Shown here piece by piece: positions 1 to 7,246 of a stretch of DNA of 21,777 nt. Below the pieces are notes generated by a model. The model was not told where the DNA came from and searched no databases. It worked only from the letters and a program-made list of their open reading frames with translations. The position numbers and the translations under genes were made by a program. Origin of the DNA: Thermoplasmata archaeon (GTDB lineage: Archaea; Thermoplasmatota; Thermoplasmata; Lutacidiplasmatales; UBA184); NCBI GenBank assembly GCA_030040625.1, contig JASHTI010000070.1, positions 1 through 21,777 of the forward strand, read 5' to 3'. The first letter of the stretch is position 1; each line of letters begins with the position of its first letter.

Positions 1-334
1 CCTCGCCGCCCTCCACCGTCCAGACCCCGACGAATCCGGCGCGCCGGCCCTCCGTGCGCGCGAGGAGCCGGGCGGCGGCCCGGGGGGACCCGACCGCGAC
101 CGCCACCCAGTCGGCCCACGGCCTCCGCACGAGCGCCTGCGCGAGCACGTTCCCCGCGGCGCCCGCCTTCCCCTCGATCAAGCCGACCTCCTCGCCCCGG
201 CGCACGGCGAGGTCGAAGTAGTCGGCCCCGTCCGGATCGAGGTACGTCCGGTAGCCGCGTCCCGCGTAGGCGTCGGCGACCCGCCGCATCAGCTGGCGTT
301 CCGGGGCCCGCGTCGCGTCGGTCCCGCCGCTCAC
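1..334 (-). CDS. Partial protein with PD-(D/E)XK nuclease-like signature, third gene of the mutS-mutL operon
   Basis: The reading frame opens with GTG at 334 and runs off the window edge, giving about 111 residues with no stop. Its start overlaps the mutL stop as GTGA, so it is almost certainly translated by coupling to mutL. The visible part begins with a helix (ERQLMRRVADAYAGRGY), then a strand and turn ending in DYFDLAV, then VGLIEGKAG. This D-x12-E-G-K pattern between strands, followed by a helix and a strand (WVAVAVG), fits the core of the restriction-endonuclease-like (PD-(D/E)XK) fold. Third codon positions are strongly G/C, as in neighbouring genes. The C-terminus is missing, so length and any extra domain are unknown. 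A role as a nicking or processing nuclease in mismatch repair is inference from context. The fold call is by motif only; a non-catalytic member is possible. Confidence 0.6.
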   Translation of the reverse strand, partial: MSGGTDATRAPERQLMRRVADAYAGRGYRTYLDPDGADYFDLAVRRGEEVGLIEGKAGAAGNVLAQALVRRPWADWVAVAVGSPRAAARLLARTEGRRAGFVGVWTVEGGE

Positions 335-2094
335 AAGCCGCTCCGACCGAACCAGCGGTCGAGCCGCGACCGGGGGAGGTGGACGAGGATCGGGCGGCCG
401 TGCGGGCACGAGCGCGGGTGGTCCGGCCGCCGGTCCAGGGCGGCGAGCAGCTCGGCGATGGTCGAGCGCTCCACGACGTCGCCCGCGCGGATCGCCGCGT
501 GGCAGGCGATCGACGCCGCCCGTCGCGCCGCCAGGCCGTCCGGGACCGTCGGTCGGCCCCCGTCGGCGAGCTCGCGGAGGAGCTCCGTGACGGCGCTCGC
601 CGGTGCGCACCGGCCACGGTACGTCGGCACCGAAAGGACCCGGTAGCTCGCGGGCCCGAACGGTTCGACCTCGAAGCCGGCCGCTCGGACCGCGTCCGCG
701 TGCGCCTCGAGGCTCGCGCGCTCCGCGCCGGAGAGGGCGATGGGGACGGGCACGACGAGCGCCTGCCGGGCGATGCGGCCGCCGTCGAGCAGCGCCCCGT
801 AGAGGAGGCGCTCGCTGGCGGCGTGCTGGTCGACCAGTACGAGCCCGTCGTCCGTCGCCGCGACCCAGTAGAGGGCTCCGACCGGGCCGAGCAGCTCGAG
901 GCGCGGCCGGGGGCCGCTCGCCGGGACGACGGCTCCCTCGATGCCGGGAGGAACGAGCGCGGCCTGCCGCACCGGCCGGCCGACCGGGGGGACGGGGGCG
1001 GGCCGAGCTCGGCCGGGGACGGGGCGATCGCTTCCGGGCGACCGGACGCCGAGCGACCCGCGGGACGGCTCCGCGAGCGGACTGCTCTCGTCCAGCGCCG
1101 CTCGGACGCTTCGGCGCAGCGCCTCCTCGATCTCCCGGGCCGCCGCCAGCCGGACCTCGCGCTTGGTCGGATGCACGTTCACGTCGATGTCGCCGGCCGC
1201 TACGGTGAGGTGGACGACCCCGACCGGGTACCGCGAGCGGGGGATCGTCTCCCCGAACGCGACGCGGACCGCCTGGCCGAGGGGCCGGGAGACGACCGGT
1301 CGGCCGTTGACGGCGAGGTAGAGCCCGGAGGCTCCGGCCGCGGCGAGGGAGGGGCCCCCGAGGCGGGCCTCGATGGCGACCCCCGGCGCCGTCGCGGCGA
1401 CCGCGAACGAGCCGCGGGGGAACTCCGGTCCGAGGACGCGCCCCGCCGCCTCCGCGACGGACCGGGCCGCGGGCAGGCTCAGCAGCTCGCCGGCCTCGCT
1501 CTCGAGCCGGAGCGAGGCGCTCGGGCGCGCGAGGTAGAGCTGTTCGAGCGTCCGTACGACCTCGACCTGTTCCCGGGCCGGCGCCTTGAGGAACTTCCGG
1601 CGGGCGGGCGTGTTGTAGAAAAGGTGGTCGACCTGGACGGTCGTGCCGATCGACCGCGCCTCGCGGAGCCGGCCCCCGATCACCCCTCCGGCGACCTCCA
1701 ACCCCTCGGCGAGCGGCATCTCGGGCGTCCGGGAGACGAGGCGAAGGCGCGCGACGGCGGCGATCGCGCCCAGCGCCTCGCCACGGAAACCGAGGGTCGC
1801 GATCCCTTCGATCGGTCCCTCGGGGGGGAGCTTGCTCGTGGCGTGCCGCTCCACGGCGAGGGGGAGCTGCTCGGCGGGGATGCCCGAGCCGTCGTCCGCC
1901 ACCTCGATCCGCTCGAGGCCGCCCAGCCGGAGCCGGACGGTGACCAGCGACGCGCCCGCGTCGTAGGCGTTCTCGACGAGCTCCTTGACGACCGACGCGG
2001 GCCGCTCGACGACCTCACCGGCCGCGATGCGCTCGACGGTCGTCGCGCTCAGTCGTCGTATCGGCGCGCGAACGCCCGGCCGCGGGGGGCTCAC
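331..2094 (-). CDS. mutL: DNA mismatch repair protein MutL
   Basis: MutL is the GHKL-ATPase partner of MutS that licenses strand incision. The predicted protein is 587 residues from a GTG at 2094 that overlaps the mutS stop (GTGA). This start places the conserved N-terminal block (RLSATTVERIAAGEVVERP, then KELVENAYDAGA) near residue 15. Further ATPase motifs are GFRGEAL near residue 100 and YNTPARRKFLK. A proline-rich linker leads to the C-terminal dimerisation/endonuclease domain, with DQHAASERLLYG near residue 420, ACHAAIRAGD, CPHGRP near 562 and a terminal FGR. The endonuclease consensus DQHA(X)2E(X)4E is kept except that the last Glu is Gly. Length is normal for the family. Longer extensions of this frame upstream run into mutS and are shadows. 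The gene is in an operon with mutS and the downstream nuclease-like ORF. Confidence 0.95.
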   Translation of the reverse strand: MSPPRPGVRAPIRRLSATTVERIAAGEVVERPASVVKELVENAYDAGASLVTVRLRLGGLERIEVADDGSGIPAEQLPLAVERHATSKLPPEGPIEGIATLGFRGEALGAIAAVARLRLVSRTPEMPLAEGLEVAGGVIGGRLREARSIGTTVQVDHLFYNTPARRKFLKAPAREQVEVVRTLEQLYLARPSASLRLESEAGELLSLPAARSVAEAAGRVLGPEFPRGSFAVAATAPGVAIEARLGGPSLAAAGASGLYLAVNGRPVVSRPLGQAVRVAFGETIPRSRYPVGVVHLTVAAGDIDVNVHPTKREVRLAAAREIEEALRRSVRAALDESSPLAEPSRGSLGVRSPGSDRPVPGRARPAPVPPVGRPVRQAALVPPGIEGAVVPASGPRPRLELLGPVGALYWVAATDDGLVLVDQHAASERLLYGALLDGGRIARQALVVPVPIALSGAERASLEAHADAVRAAGFEVEPFGPASYRVLSVPTYRGRCAPASAVTELLRELADGGRPTVPDGLAARRAASIACHAAIRAGDVVERSTIAELLAALDRRPDHPRSCPHGRPILVHLPRSRLDRWFGRSGL

Positions 2095-4721
2095 GATCCA
2101 CCGTCCCGGGGAGGTTCGGCCCGCCGGCGGAGCTCCGCGAGCTTCGCTCGGGCCTCCTCGCCCGAGAGCCGTTCGACCTCGATCGAACGCAGCTCCTCCG
2201 CCAGCCGTTGCTCGGAGGTGGACGGTGTGTCGACCAGGACCGCCTGCGTGTACCGGGGTCCCGGGGCCGCGGACCGACGCCCGCGCGCCCCGGAGGTAGG
2301 AGCCGACGGCAGGCCGGCCTCCAGCTCGTGGAGCAGCCGGGCCGCCTCCGCGAGCACCGGCTCCGGCACGCCCGCGAGCCGGGCGACGTGGACCCCGTAG
2401 CTGCGGTCGGTGGCGCCCGGCACGAGCCGGTGGAGGAAGACGATCCCCTCCGGCCGGTCCTGGACGGCCAGGTGGCCGTTCCGGGCGCCGTCGAGCGTCT
2501 CGACCAGGCTCGTGAGCTGGTGGTAGTGCGTCGCGAGGATCGCCCGGGTGCGCCGCTCCTCGTGGAGGTAGCGGAGGGTCGCCCACGCGAGGGCGAGCCC
2601 GTCGAAGGTGCTCGTCCCCCGGCCGACCTCGTCGAGCAGCACCAGCGAGGAAGGGCCGGCGCTCCGGAGGATCGCGGCGACCTCGCTCATCTCGACCATG
2701 AAGCTCGACTTCGCCCGGCCGATCTCGTCGGTGAATCCCATCCGCGTGAACAGCTCCGTGACGACCCCGACGCGGGCGAAGCGCGCGGGGACGAACGAAC
2801 CGGCCTGCGCGAGGACCACGAGGAGGCCGACCTGCCGCATGTAGGTCGACTTGCCGGACATGTTCGGTCCGGTGAGCACGAGGAGCCGGCTCGTCGCATC
2901 GAGGTCGACGTCGTTCGGGACGAACCGCTCGCCCAGGAGCCGGTCCAGGACCGGGTGCCGGCCCTCGCGAACGACGATGGCGCCGCCGTTGTCGACCTGG
3001 GGGCGGACGTAGCCGTGGTGCAGCGCGAGATGGGCGAAGGTCGCCAGCGTGTCGAGGGCGCCGACGGCGCGCGCGAGCCGGTGGAGGTTCCCGACGTCGG
3101 CGTCGATCGATCGGCAGAGCCCCTCCCACGCCTCCTCCGCGGCGGTCCGCGCGCCCTCGCGGGCGAGGGCGAGCCGGTCGGAGGCGGCGAGGAGCTCGTC
3201 GCTGACGAACCGCTCCCCCTGCGCGATCGTCTGCCGTCGGCGGAAATGCGACGGGACCCTCGCCAGGTTCGGTCGGCTCACCTCGAAGTAGTGCCCGAAG
3301 ACCTGGTTGTAGCCGATCCGGAGCGTCTTGATCCCGCTGGCCGCCTGCTCCCGGTGCTCGAGCGCGGAGAGCTCGACGATCGCCTCCGCCTCGGCCGCCC
3401 GCCGCCGATCGAGATCCGGGGCGAACCCGTCCCGGAGGAGCTCGGCCGGGGTCGCGGCCCCGACGACCTCCTCCGGCACGCTCGCCTCCAGGTGCGCGAG
3501 CAGCCCGGACGGCGGGGCGAGCTCCCGCGCCAGTTCGCGCAGCAGCGACCCCTGGGCGGCGCCCGCGAGCGCGTCGCCGATCTCCCGGCAGCGCCGCAGC
3601 CCGTCACGCAGCGGCACGAGCTCGCCCGGGCGCCCCCGCCGCCCGGCGACGCGCGAGGCGATGCGGCCGAGGTCCGCGAGCCCGCGCAACCGGCCCCGGA
3701 GCCGCTCCAGCTCGGTCGGCCCGGCCACGAGCTCGGCGACCGCGTCCAGGCGGGTCTCGATAGCGGCCGCGTCCGCGAGCGGGTTCGTGAGCCAGAAGGC
3801 GAGGGTCCGACGACCGCTCGCCGTGACCGTCGCATCCCAGGTCGTCAGCAGCGTCGCGCCCGTGGGATCGTCCGGGTTCATCGGGCGCGAGATCTCGAGG
3901 TGCCGGAGGGTTCGCGGGTCGAGCAGCAGACGGCGGCCCCCGCTGCCGCGATCGATGGGAAGGACGTGCGGGAGGAGCCGCGGCTGCGTCGCCCGGAGGA
4001 AGGCGGCGAGCGCGCCGTCGGCGGGGTCGACCGTGCCGTCCGCCGCGATCACCGGCCGAAGGGCGCCGGGTAGCTCGGCGGCCGCCACCGGCGGGGGCGC
4101 CGCCTCCAGCCGGGCCGTCGGGAACTCGCGCCGGAGGGCCCGGACCAGCGCCGCCTCCAGCTCCGGCGTCTCGGCCGCGTGGAGGATCTCCCGGGGCGCC
4201 AGCGCCGCGAGCGCCGCGACGAGCCCCTCGGGGCCGGGCCCGTCGGCGTCGCCCCGCACCCAGTCGCCGGTGCTGACGTCGACCGCCGCGTAGCGGCCCG
4301 GCGCCCCCGGGCCGAGGCGGGCGGCGACCAGGAAGCTGTGGTCGGGACCGCCCAGGATCCCGTCCTCGACGACCGTGCCGGGGGTCACGACGCGGGTCAC
4401 CTCGCGGCGGACCAGGCCCTGGGCGTGCCGGGCGTCCTCGACCTGGTCGCAGAGGGCGACCTTGTAGCCCTTCCGGACCAGCCGGCCCAGGTAGCTCTCG
4501 ATCGCGTGATGCGGGACGCCGGCCATCGGCACGCGCTCGCCCCGGCTGTCGGCACCGCGCGCCGTGAGCACGACGTCGAGCTCTCGGGCGAGCAGTCGGG
4601 CGTCGTCCCCGAACGTCTCGTAGAAGTCGCCGACGCGGAACAGGACCAGGTGGCCGGGGTAACGTCCGCGGACCCCTTCGTACTGCTCCAGGAGCGGGGT
4701 CGACGGCGCCGCCGCGGACAT
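2091..4721 (-). CDS. mutS: DNA mismatch repair protein MutS (bacterial MutS1 type)
   Basis: MutS recognises mispaired bases as a dimer and signals to MutL with ATP. The 876-residue protein has the mismatch-reading Phe-X-Glu at F33-Y34-E35 (GDFYETFGDD), connector, lever and clamp regions, and the ABC-type ATPase: Walker A GPNMSGKST near residue 618, Walker B with signature LLDEVGRGTSTFDG near 693, then ATHYHQL. Length and order match bacterial MutS1. The ATG at 4721 was chosen because it lies 28 bases from a box A (4746-4753) and the conserved N-terminus begins about ten residues later; the frame stays open for 39 more codons upstream but that part would cover the promoter. It is the first gene of the mutS-mutL-nuclease-fold operon. 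MutS1/MutL is present in only some archaea and is usually attributed to transfer from bacteria; base composition here is like the neighbours. Confidence 0.96.
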   Translation of the reverse strand: MSAAAPSTPLLEQYEGVRGRYPGHLVLFRVGDFYETFGDDARLLARELDVVLTARGADSRGERVPMAGVPHHAIESYLGRLVRKGYKVALCDQVEDARHAQGLVRREVTRVVTPGTVVEDGILGGPDHSFLVAARLGPGAPGRYAAVDVSTGDWVRGDADGPGPEGLVAALAALAPREILHAAETPELEAALVRALRREFPTARLEAAPPPVAAAELPGALRPVIAADGTVDPADGALAAFLRATQPRLLPHVLPIDRGSGGRRLLLDPRTLRHLEISRPMNPDDPTGATLLTTWDATVTASGRRTLAFWLTNPLADAAAIETRLDAVAELVAGPTELERLRGRLRGLADLGRIASRVAGRRGRPGELVPLRDGLRRCREIGDALAGAAQGSLLRELARELAPPSGLLAHLEASVPEEVVGAATPAELLRDGFAPDLDRRRAAEAEAIVELSALEHREQAASGIKTLRIGYNQVFGHYFEVSRPNLARVPSHFRRRQTIAQGERFVSDELLAASDRLALAREGARTAAEEAWEGLCRSIDADVGNLHRLARAVGALDTLATFAHLALHHGYVRPQVDNGGAIVVREGRHPVLDRLLGERFVPNDVDLDATSRLLVLTGPNMSGKSTYMRQVGLLVVLAQAGSFVPARFARVGVVTELFTRMGFTDEIGRAKSSFMVEMSEVAAILRSAGPSSLVLLDEVGRGTSTFDGLALAWATLRYLHEERRTRAILATHYHQLTSLVETLDGARNGHLAVQDRPEGIVFLHRLVPGATDRSYGVHVARLAGVPEPVLAEAARLLHELEAGLPSAPTSGARGRRSAAPGPRYTQAVLVDTPSTSEQRLAEELRSIEVERLSGEEARAKLAELRRRAEPPRDGGS

Positions 4722-4744
4722 TCGGGCTCCGAAGCGGAGAGGCG

Positions 4745-4754
4745 ACTTAAATCG
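4745..4754 (-). promoter_or_regulatory. Box A (TATA) of the mutS operon
   Basis: The minus strand reads CGATTTAAGT, an A/T island in G/C-rich DNA, centred 28 bases upstream of the mutS ATG. At normal archaeal spacing transcription would start within a few bases of the ATG, so the mRNA is probably leaderless. It sits between mutS and tRNA-Ser. Confidence 0.6.
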
Positions 4755-4797
4755 CCGCCCGGGAGGCGACGGCACACCGTCCGGCCGGGCGCGACGA

Positions 4798-4881
4798 CGC
4801 TGAGGGGGAGATTCGAACTCCCGTGGCGTCGCCGCCACCAGCTTTCAAGGCTGGCGCCTTACCGGGCTAGGCTACCTCAGC
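4798..4881 (-). tRNA. tRNA-Ser(UGA)
   Basis: The minus strand folds into a full 84-base class II tRNA. The acceptor stem is GCTGAGG with CCTCAGC, the D-stem GCC/GGC, and the anticodon stem CCAGC/GCTGG encloses the loop CTTGAAA, giving anticodon TGA. A long variable arm (GGCG GCGA CGCC) and T-arm GGGAG-TTCGAAT-CTCCC follow. The discriminator base is G73, as expected for serine. CCA is not encoded and no intron is present. A box A lies about 30 bases upstream. Confidence 0.96.
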
Positions 4882-4906
4882 GCGCTCGGCGCATCGGCGT
4901 GCCGGC

Positions 4907-4915
4907 GATTAAGGC
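4907..4915 (-). promoter_or_regulatory. Box A of tRNA-Ser
   Basis: The minus strand reads GCCTTAATC, centred about 30 bases upstream of the mature tRNA 5' end, implying a short leader for RNase P to remove. The same nine bases occur upstream of tRNA-Gly at 5081-5089. Confidence 0.55.
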
Positions 4916-4944
4916 CTCCGAGGCCCGGGGCCGACGGGGACCGA

Positions 4945-5045
4945 TGCAGGTGCCGGGAGATCCGCGACGGGACGCGACGACCCGACGATTCGAACCCGGG
5001 TAGTCAGCTTGGAGGGCTGACATCCTACCACTAGATTACACCTGC
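4945..5045 (-). tRNA. tRNA-Gly(UCC) with a 30-base intron in the T-loop
   Basis: On the minus strand the 5' part gives acceptor GCAGGTG, D-arm ATCT-AGTGGTA-GGAT, and anticodon stem TCAGC/GCTGA around loop CCTCCAA (anticodon TCC). The variable region is CTAC and the T-stem 5' strand CCGGG leads into the loop TTCGAA. The partner strand CCCGG and acceptor CACCTGC appear only after 30 extra bases. Removing 4959-4988 gives a 71-base tRNA with every stem paired and discriminator A73, as expected for glycine. Without the intron assignment the T-arm cannot close. Mature exons are 5045-4989 and 4958-4945. No CCA is encoded. Confidence 0.93.
4959..4988 (-). other. Archaeal tRNA intron at position 59/60 of tRNA-Gly
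   Basis: The junctions form a strict hBHBh' substrate for tRNA splicing endonuclease. The exon helix is the T-stem CCGGG/CCCGG. The four-pair central helix is TTCG (4994-4991) with CGGA (4964-4961). Flanking three-base bulges are AAT (4990-4988) and TCT (4960-4958). The intron helix pairs 4987-4981 with 4965-4971 apart from one T-T mismatch. Cutting after the second base of each bulge, the usual rule, removes exactly 30 bases and restores T60. The sequence alone would also allow a shift of one or two bases with the same product. Confidence 0.88.
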
Positions 5046-5080
5046 ACGCGCTCCGCCGGCGGCGGGCGACCGTCCCGCGG

Positions 5081-5089
5081 GATTAAGGC
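5081..5089 (-). promoter_or_regulatory. Box A of tRNA-Gly
   Basis: GCCTTAATC on the minus strand, about 40 bases upstream of tRNA position 1, implying a leader of around 13 bases. It overlaps the last codons and TAA stop of the Cgi121 gene, so the tRNA promoter is embedded in the end of the upstream gene. Confidence 0.5.
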
Positions 5090-5649
5090 TTTGAGGCGGG
5101 CGCGCGCGCCGTGCCGGCCGACAGGTCGACGAGCGCGACGCGCTCCAGGACGAGCCCCTCCCAGCCCGCGGCGGGCACGCTCGATCGGTCGGCCTCCGTG
5201 ATGCCGAGGCGGTCGAGCAGGGCCGCGGTCACGGGACGCGGGTAGGCGGCAGGGTCCGCCGCGAGGCCGAACCTTGCGAGGAGCTGCTCGGGGGTCCGGG
5301 GGCGCTCGGCGACGACCACGAACCGCTCCGTCGTCGCCGCGACCCCGACCTTGGCGAGGGCGCGGGGGAGCTGATCGTCGCCGGCCACATAGAGGACGAA
5401 CTCCGCCGACGGGTCGCGCAGGCGAGCGCCCCCGCGGGCGCGCGAGCGCCCGAGATGGGCCCATGCGGAGAGGAGGTGACGCTCGCCCGCGACCGCGTCG
5501 GCGTCGAGCAGGGCGACGAGCCCGCCCCCTTCGGCCGAGAGCGCCCGGAGCGTGCGGACGAGCTCCGCGTTGGGGGGGCTCCCCGGAGAGGGACGGCGCG
5601 CGCCGAGCGCGTGGAGGTTCCGCTCCTCGGGCGGCGGGAGGGGGGGCAT
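5083..5649 (-). CDS. cgi121: KEOPS complex subunit Cgi121
   Basis: Cgi121 (TPRKB in eukaryotes) binds Bud32 in the KEOPS complex, which makes N6-threonylcarbamoyl-A37 in ANN-decoding tRNAs; the archaeal protein helps recruit the tRNA. The 188-residue frame has the family pattern: ALLDADAVAGERHLLSAW (47-63), the strand-helix segment SAEFVLYVAGDDQLPRALAKVGV (81-103) followed by RFVVV, and the C-terminal ERVALVDLS that matches the ending of the Methanocaldococcus protein as I remember it. A proline-rich N-terminus of about 25 residues is not part of the fold. The ATG at 5649 lies six bases after the stop of the metallo-hydrolase, with GGAGTGA as ribosome binding site inside that gene's end, so the two are co-translated. 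Two tRNA genes follow it; neither decodes an ANN codon. Confidence 0.85.
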   Translation of the reverse strand: MPPLPPPEERNLHALGARRPSPGSPPNAELVRTLRALSAEGGGLVALLDADAVAGERHLLSAWAHLGRSRARGGARLRDPSAEFVLYVAGDDQLPRALAKVGVAATTERFVVVAERPRTPEQLLARFGLAADPAAYPRPVTAALLDRLGITEADRSSVPAAGWEGLVLERVALVDLSAGTARAPASKP

Positions 5650-5655
5650 GCCGGC

Positions 5656-6267
5656 TCACTCCGCGAGGAAGCGGATGAACTCCTCCCGGGTCCGCGGTTG
5701 GAGGGTGTAGTTCTCTCGCTTCTCTCGCTCGATCGTGGAGGTCGGGGTCAGCCCGTAGTCGTGACCGGGCAGGACCACGAGGGCTCCGTCGAGATGGACG
5801 ATCCGCCCGAGCAGGCTGTCGTACATCGCGGACGGGTCACCGCCCGGCAGATCGACCCGGCCGCACTCGCCGACGAAGAGGGTGTCGCCGGTCGCCAGGT
5901 GACCCTCGAAGCGGTAGAGGACCGAATCCGGGGTGTGGCCCGGCGTGTACAGCACCTCGACCCGAAGCCCGCCGGAGGTGAGGACGGAGCCGTCGTCGAC
6001 CGGAACGTCCGGACGGAACGGTACGCGCCGGTGCGCGACGATCTTCGCGCCGGTCCGGCTGACGATCTCCGGGTTGCCGACGATGTGGTCGGTGTGGCTG
6101 TGCGTGTTGAGCACGTAGCGGACCTTGAGCGATCGACGATCGATCATCGCCAGCACCGGCTCGACGCGGTAGGACGGGTCGATCACGATCCCCTCGCCCC
6201 CCTCCCGGTCCCCGACGAGGTAGGTGAAGTTCGAGAGGGGCCCGACGAGCACCTGGTCGATGAACAC
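5656..6267 (-). CDS. Metallo-beta-lactamase-fold hydrolase (glyoxalase II / persulfide dioxygenase-like)
   Basis: The 203-residue protein from the GTG at 6267 contains the metal-binding motif H56-S-H58-T-D60-H61 (THSHTDH), H111 in TPGHTPDS, D128 in TGDTLF and H169 in PGHDYG. GRVDLPGGDPSAMYDSLL (136-153) resembles the glyoxalase II/ETHE1 branch. Family members hydrolyse thioesters or oxidise persulfides in the cytoplasm; the substrate cannot be read from the sequence. The start was chosen because box A at 6288-6295 lies about 25 bases upstream, indicating a leaderless GTG mRNA, and because the first strand of the fold begins at residue 2. The frame is open for some 70 more codons upstream, but those overlap the preceding gene and are low-complexity. 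It heads an operon with cgi121. Confidence 0.88.
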   Translation of the reverse strand: MFIDQVLVGPLSNFTYLVGDREGGEGIVIDPSYRVEPVLAMIDRRSLKVRYVLNTHSHTDHIVGNPEIVSRTGAKIVAHRRVPFRPDVPVDDGSVLTSGGLRVEVLYTPGHTPDSVLYRFEGHLATGDTLFVGECGRVDLPGGDPSAMYDSLLGRIVHLDGALVVLPGHDYGLTPTSTIEREKRENYTLQPRTREEFIRFLAE

Positions 6268-6287
6268 GGCCGGTGGACCGGAGCCGG

Positions 6288-6295
6288 GTATTTGA
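6288..6295 (-). promoter_or_regulatory. Box A of the metallo-hydrolase/cgi121 operon
   Basis: The minus strand reads TCAAATAC, centred about 25 bases before the GTG at 6267, so the transcript should begin at the start codon. It lies in the short gap after the upstream gene's stop at 6314. Confidence 0.5.
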
Positions 6296-6313
6296 CGGGC
6301 CCCGGACGGCGGC

Positions 6314-7225
6314 TCAGCCGGGGTCCGGCTCGGCGAAGGCGGCGCCGCGTCCGCTGACGGCGTCCAGGACCCGGCGGCCGTCGGTCGACTCGGCGTACCA
6401 GAACGGGACGAAGAGGAGGTTGAACGGGCCCAGTCGCACCGCGTCGAGCGACGGGGGGACCCTACGGCTCTCCACGACGAGCGCACCGGAGTGCTGCTCG
6501 ATGTGGTCGAGCCGGACCGTGTGCTGCCGCCGGATCGCCTCGAGCGCGATCGGGGTCGCCCCGACGGCGTTGAGCTGGGGAGCGAGCCGCTCGGAGGGGC
6601 CCTCCAGCTCGCCGACGAGCTCCCGGCTTCCCTCCTCCCAGACCTCGGCCTGGCGCGTCACGGCGTTCACCGCGATCAGCCGCCGCACGACGGCGCCGGG
6701 GGCGCCGCTGGGCGCGACCGGACGGACCCGGTAGGCGGCGACGAGGTACGGGACGAGCCGGAGCGTGTAGCGGGCGCCGTCCAGACCGGCGAGCGCCTGC
6801 GCCTCCCGACGATCGATCCGCGGCCGGACCGTCCGCGGGCCGCCCCCGATCGGAGGGAACGGGCCGTCGAACGCGTCGTCCGGCGCCGCGTCGACCCCCG
6901 GCACCAGGGCCGACGGCAGGAGGAGCTCACCGAGCGCCGGCCCGAGCGTCGACGGCTCCAGCACCTCGAGGCCGAGCTCGGCCGCGGCGGCCCGGACCGA
7001 GGGTCCCGGCTCCTCGTCGTAGACGATCGTCCGGTGGACCGCGCCCGGCGGCAGCCGGCGCTCGATCTCGGCGGGGGCGCGGGCCCGCGACGCGAGCACG
7101 ACCGTACGATGGTCCGAGGCGCGCACCGCCCACGTCATGTCGTCCCCCTCCTCGAGGCGGTAGCCGGCGGCCTCCAGCAGCCGGAGCAGGACCGACGGCG
7201 CGACGGGCGGGGTGGCGGGGGCCAC
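6314..7225 (-). CDS. Conserved-looking protein of unknown function
   Basis: I do not recognise this 303-residue protein. It has no signal peptide or membrane segment. The first 100 residues look like one alpha/beta domain: an N-terminal helix (LLRLLEAAGYRL), strands TWAVRAS and RTVVLAS, helix APAEIERRL, strand RTIVYDE, and helix-strand AAAELGLEVLEP. That order recalls restriction-endonuclease-like folds, but the catalytic Glu-X-Lys is absent. Residues from about 130 on form a second beta-rich domain with YTLRLVPYLVAAYRVRP and RLIAVNAVTRQAEVW, ending in FNLLFVPFWYAES. The GTG at 7225 sits 26 bases downstream of an A/T island (GGGATATCCC), so a leaderless GTG start is likely. It is transcribed divergently from cdc48. 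Codon use is ordinary for the window. Function unknown; a nucleic-acid-binding role would be a guess. Confidence 0.75.
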   Translation of the reverse strand: MAPATPPVAPSVLLRLLEAAGYRLEEGDDMTWAVRASDHRTVVLASRARAPAEIERRLPPGAVHRTIVYDEEPGPSVRAAAAELGLEVLEPSTLGPALGELLLPSALVPGVDAAPDDAFDGPFPPIGGGPRTVRPRIDRREAQALAGLDGARYTLRLVPYLVAAYRVRPVAPSGAPGAVVRRLIAVNAVTRQAEVWEEGSRELVGELEGPSERLAPQLNAVGATPIALEAIRRQHTVRLDHIEQHSGALVVESRRVPPSLDAVRLGPFNLLFVPFWYAESTDGRRVLDAVSGRGAAFAEPDPG

Positions 7226-7246
7226 GGGACACCGGTCGAACGGCCC

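Noticed and set aside
379..2400. Long plus-strand frame opposite mutL and mutS
   Set aside because: It is Arg/Asp/Gly-rich low-complexity translation antisense to clear MutL and MutS, as expected in G/C-rich DNA; no domain is recognisable.
2095..3129. Upstream extension of the mutL frame
   Set aside because: It lies entirely inside mutS in another frame and translates to proline/arginine-rich sequence; the GTG at 2094 gives a normal MutL N-terminus.
4945..5045. tRNA-Gly as a pseudogene with an insertion
   Set aside because: All stems, the anticodon loop and the discriminator are intact, and the inserted bases form an exact splicing motif, which decay would not produce.
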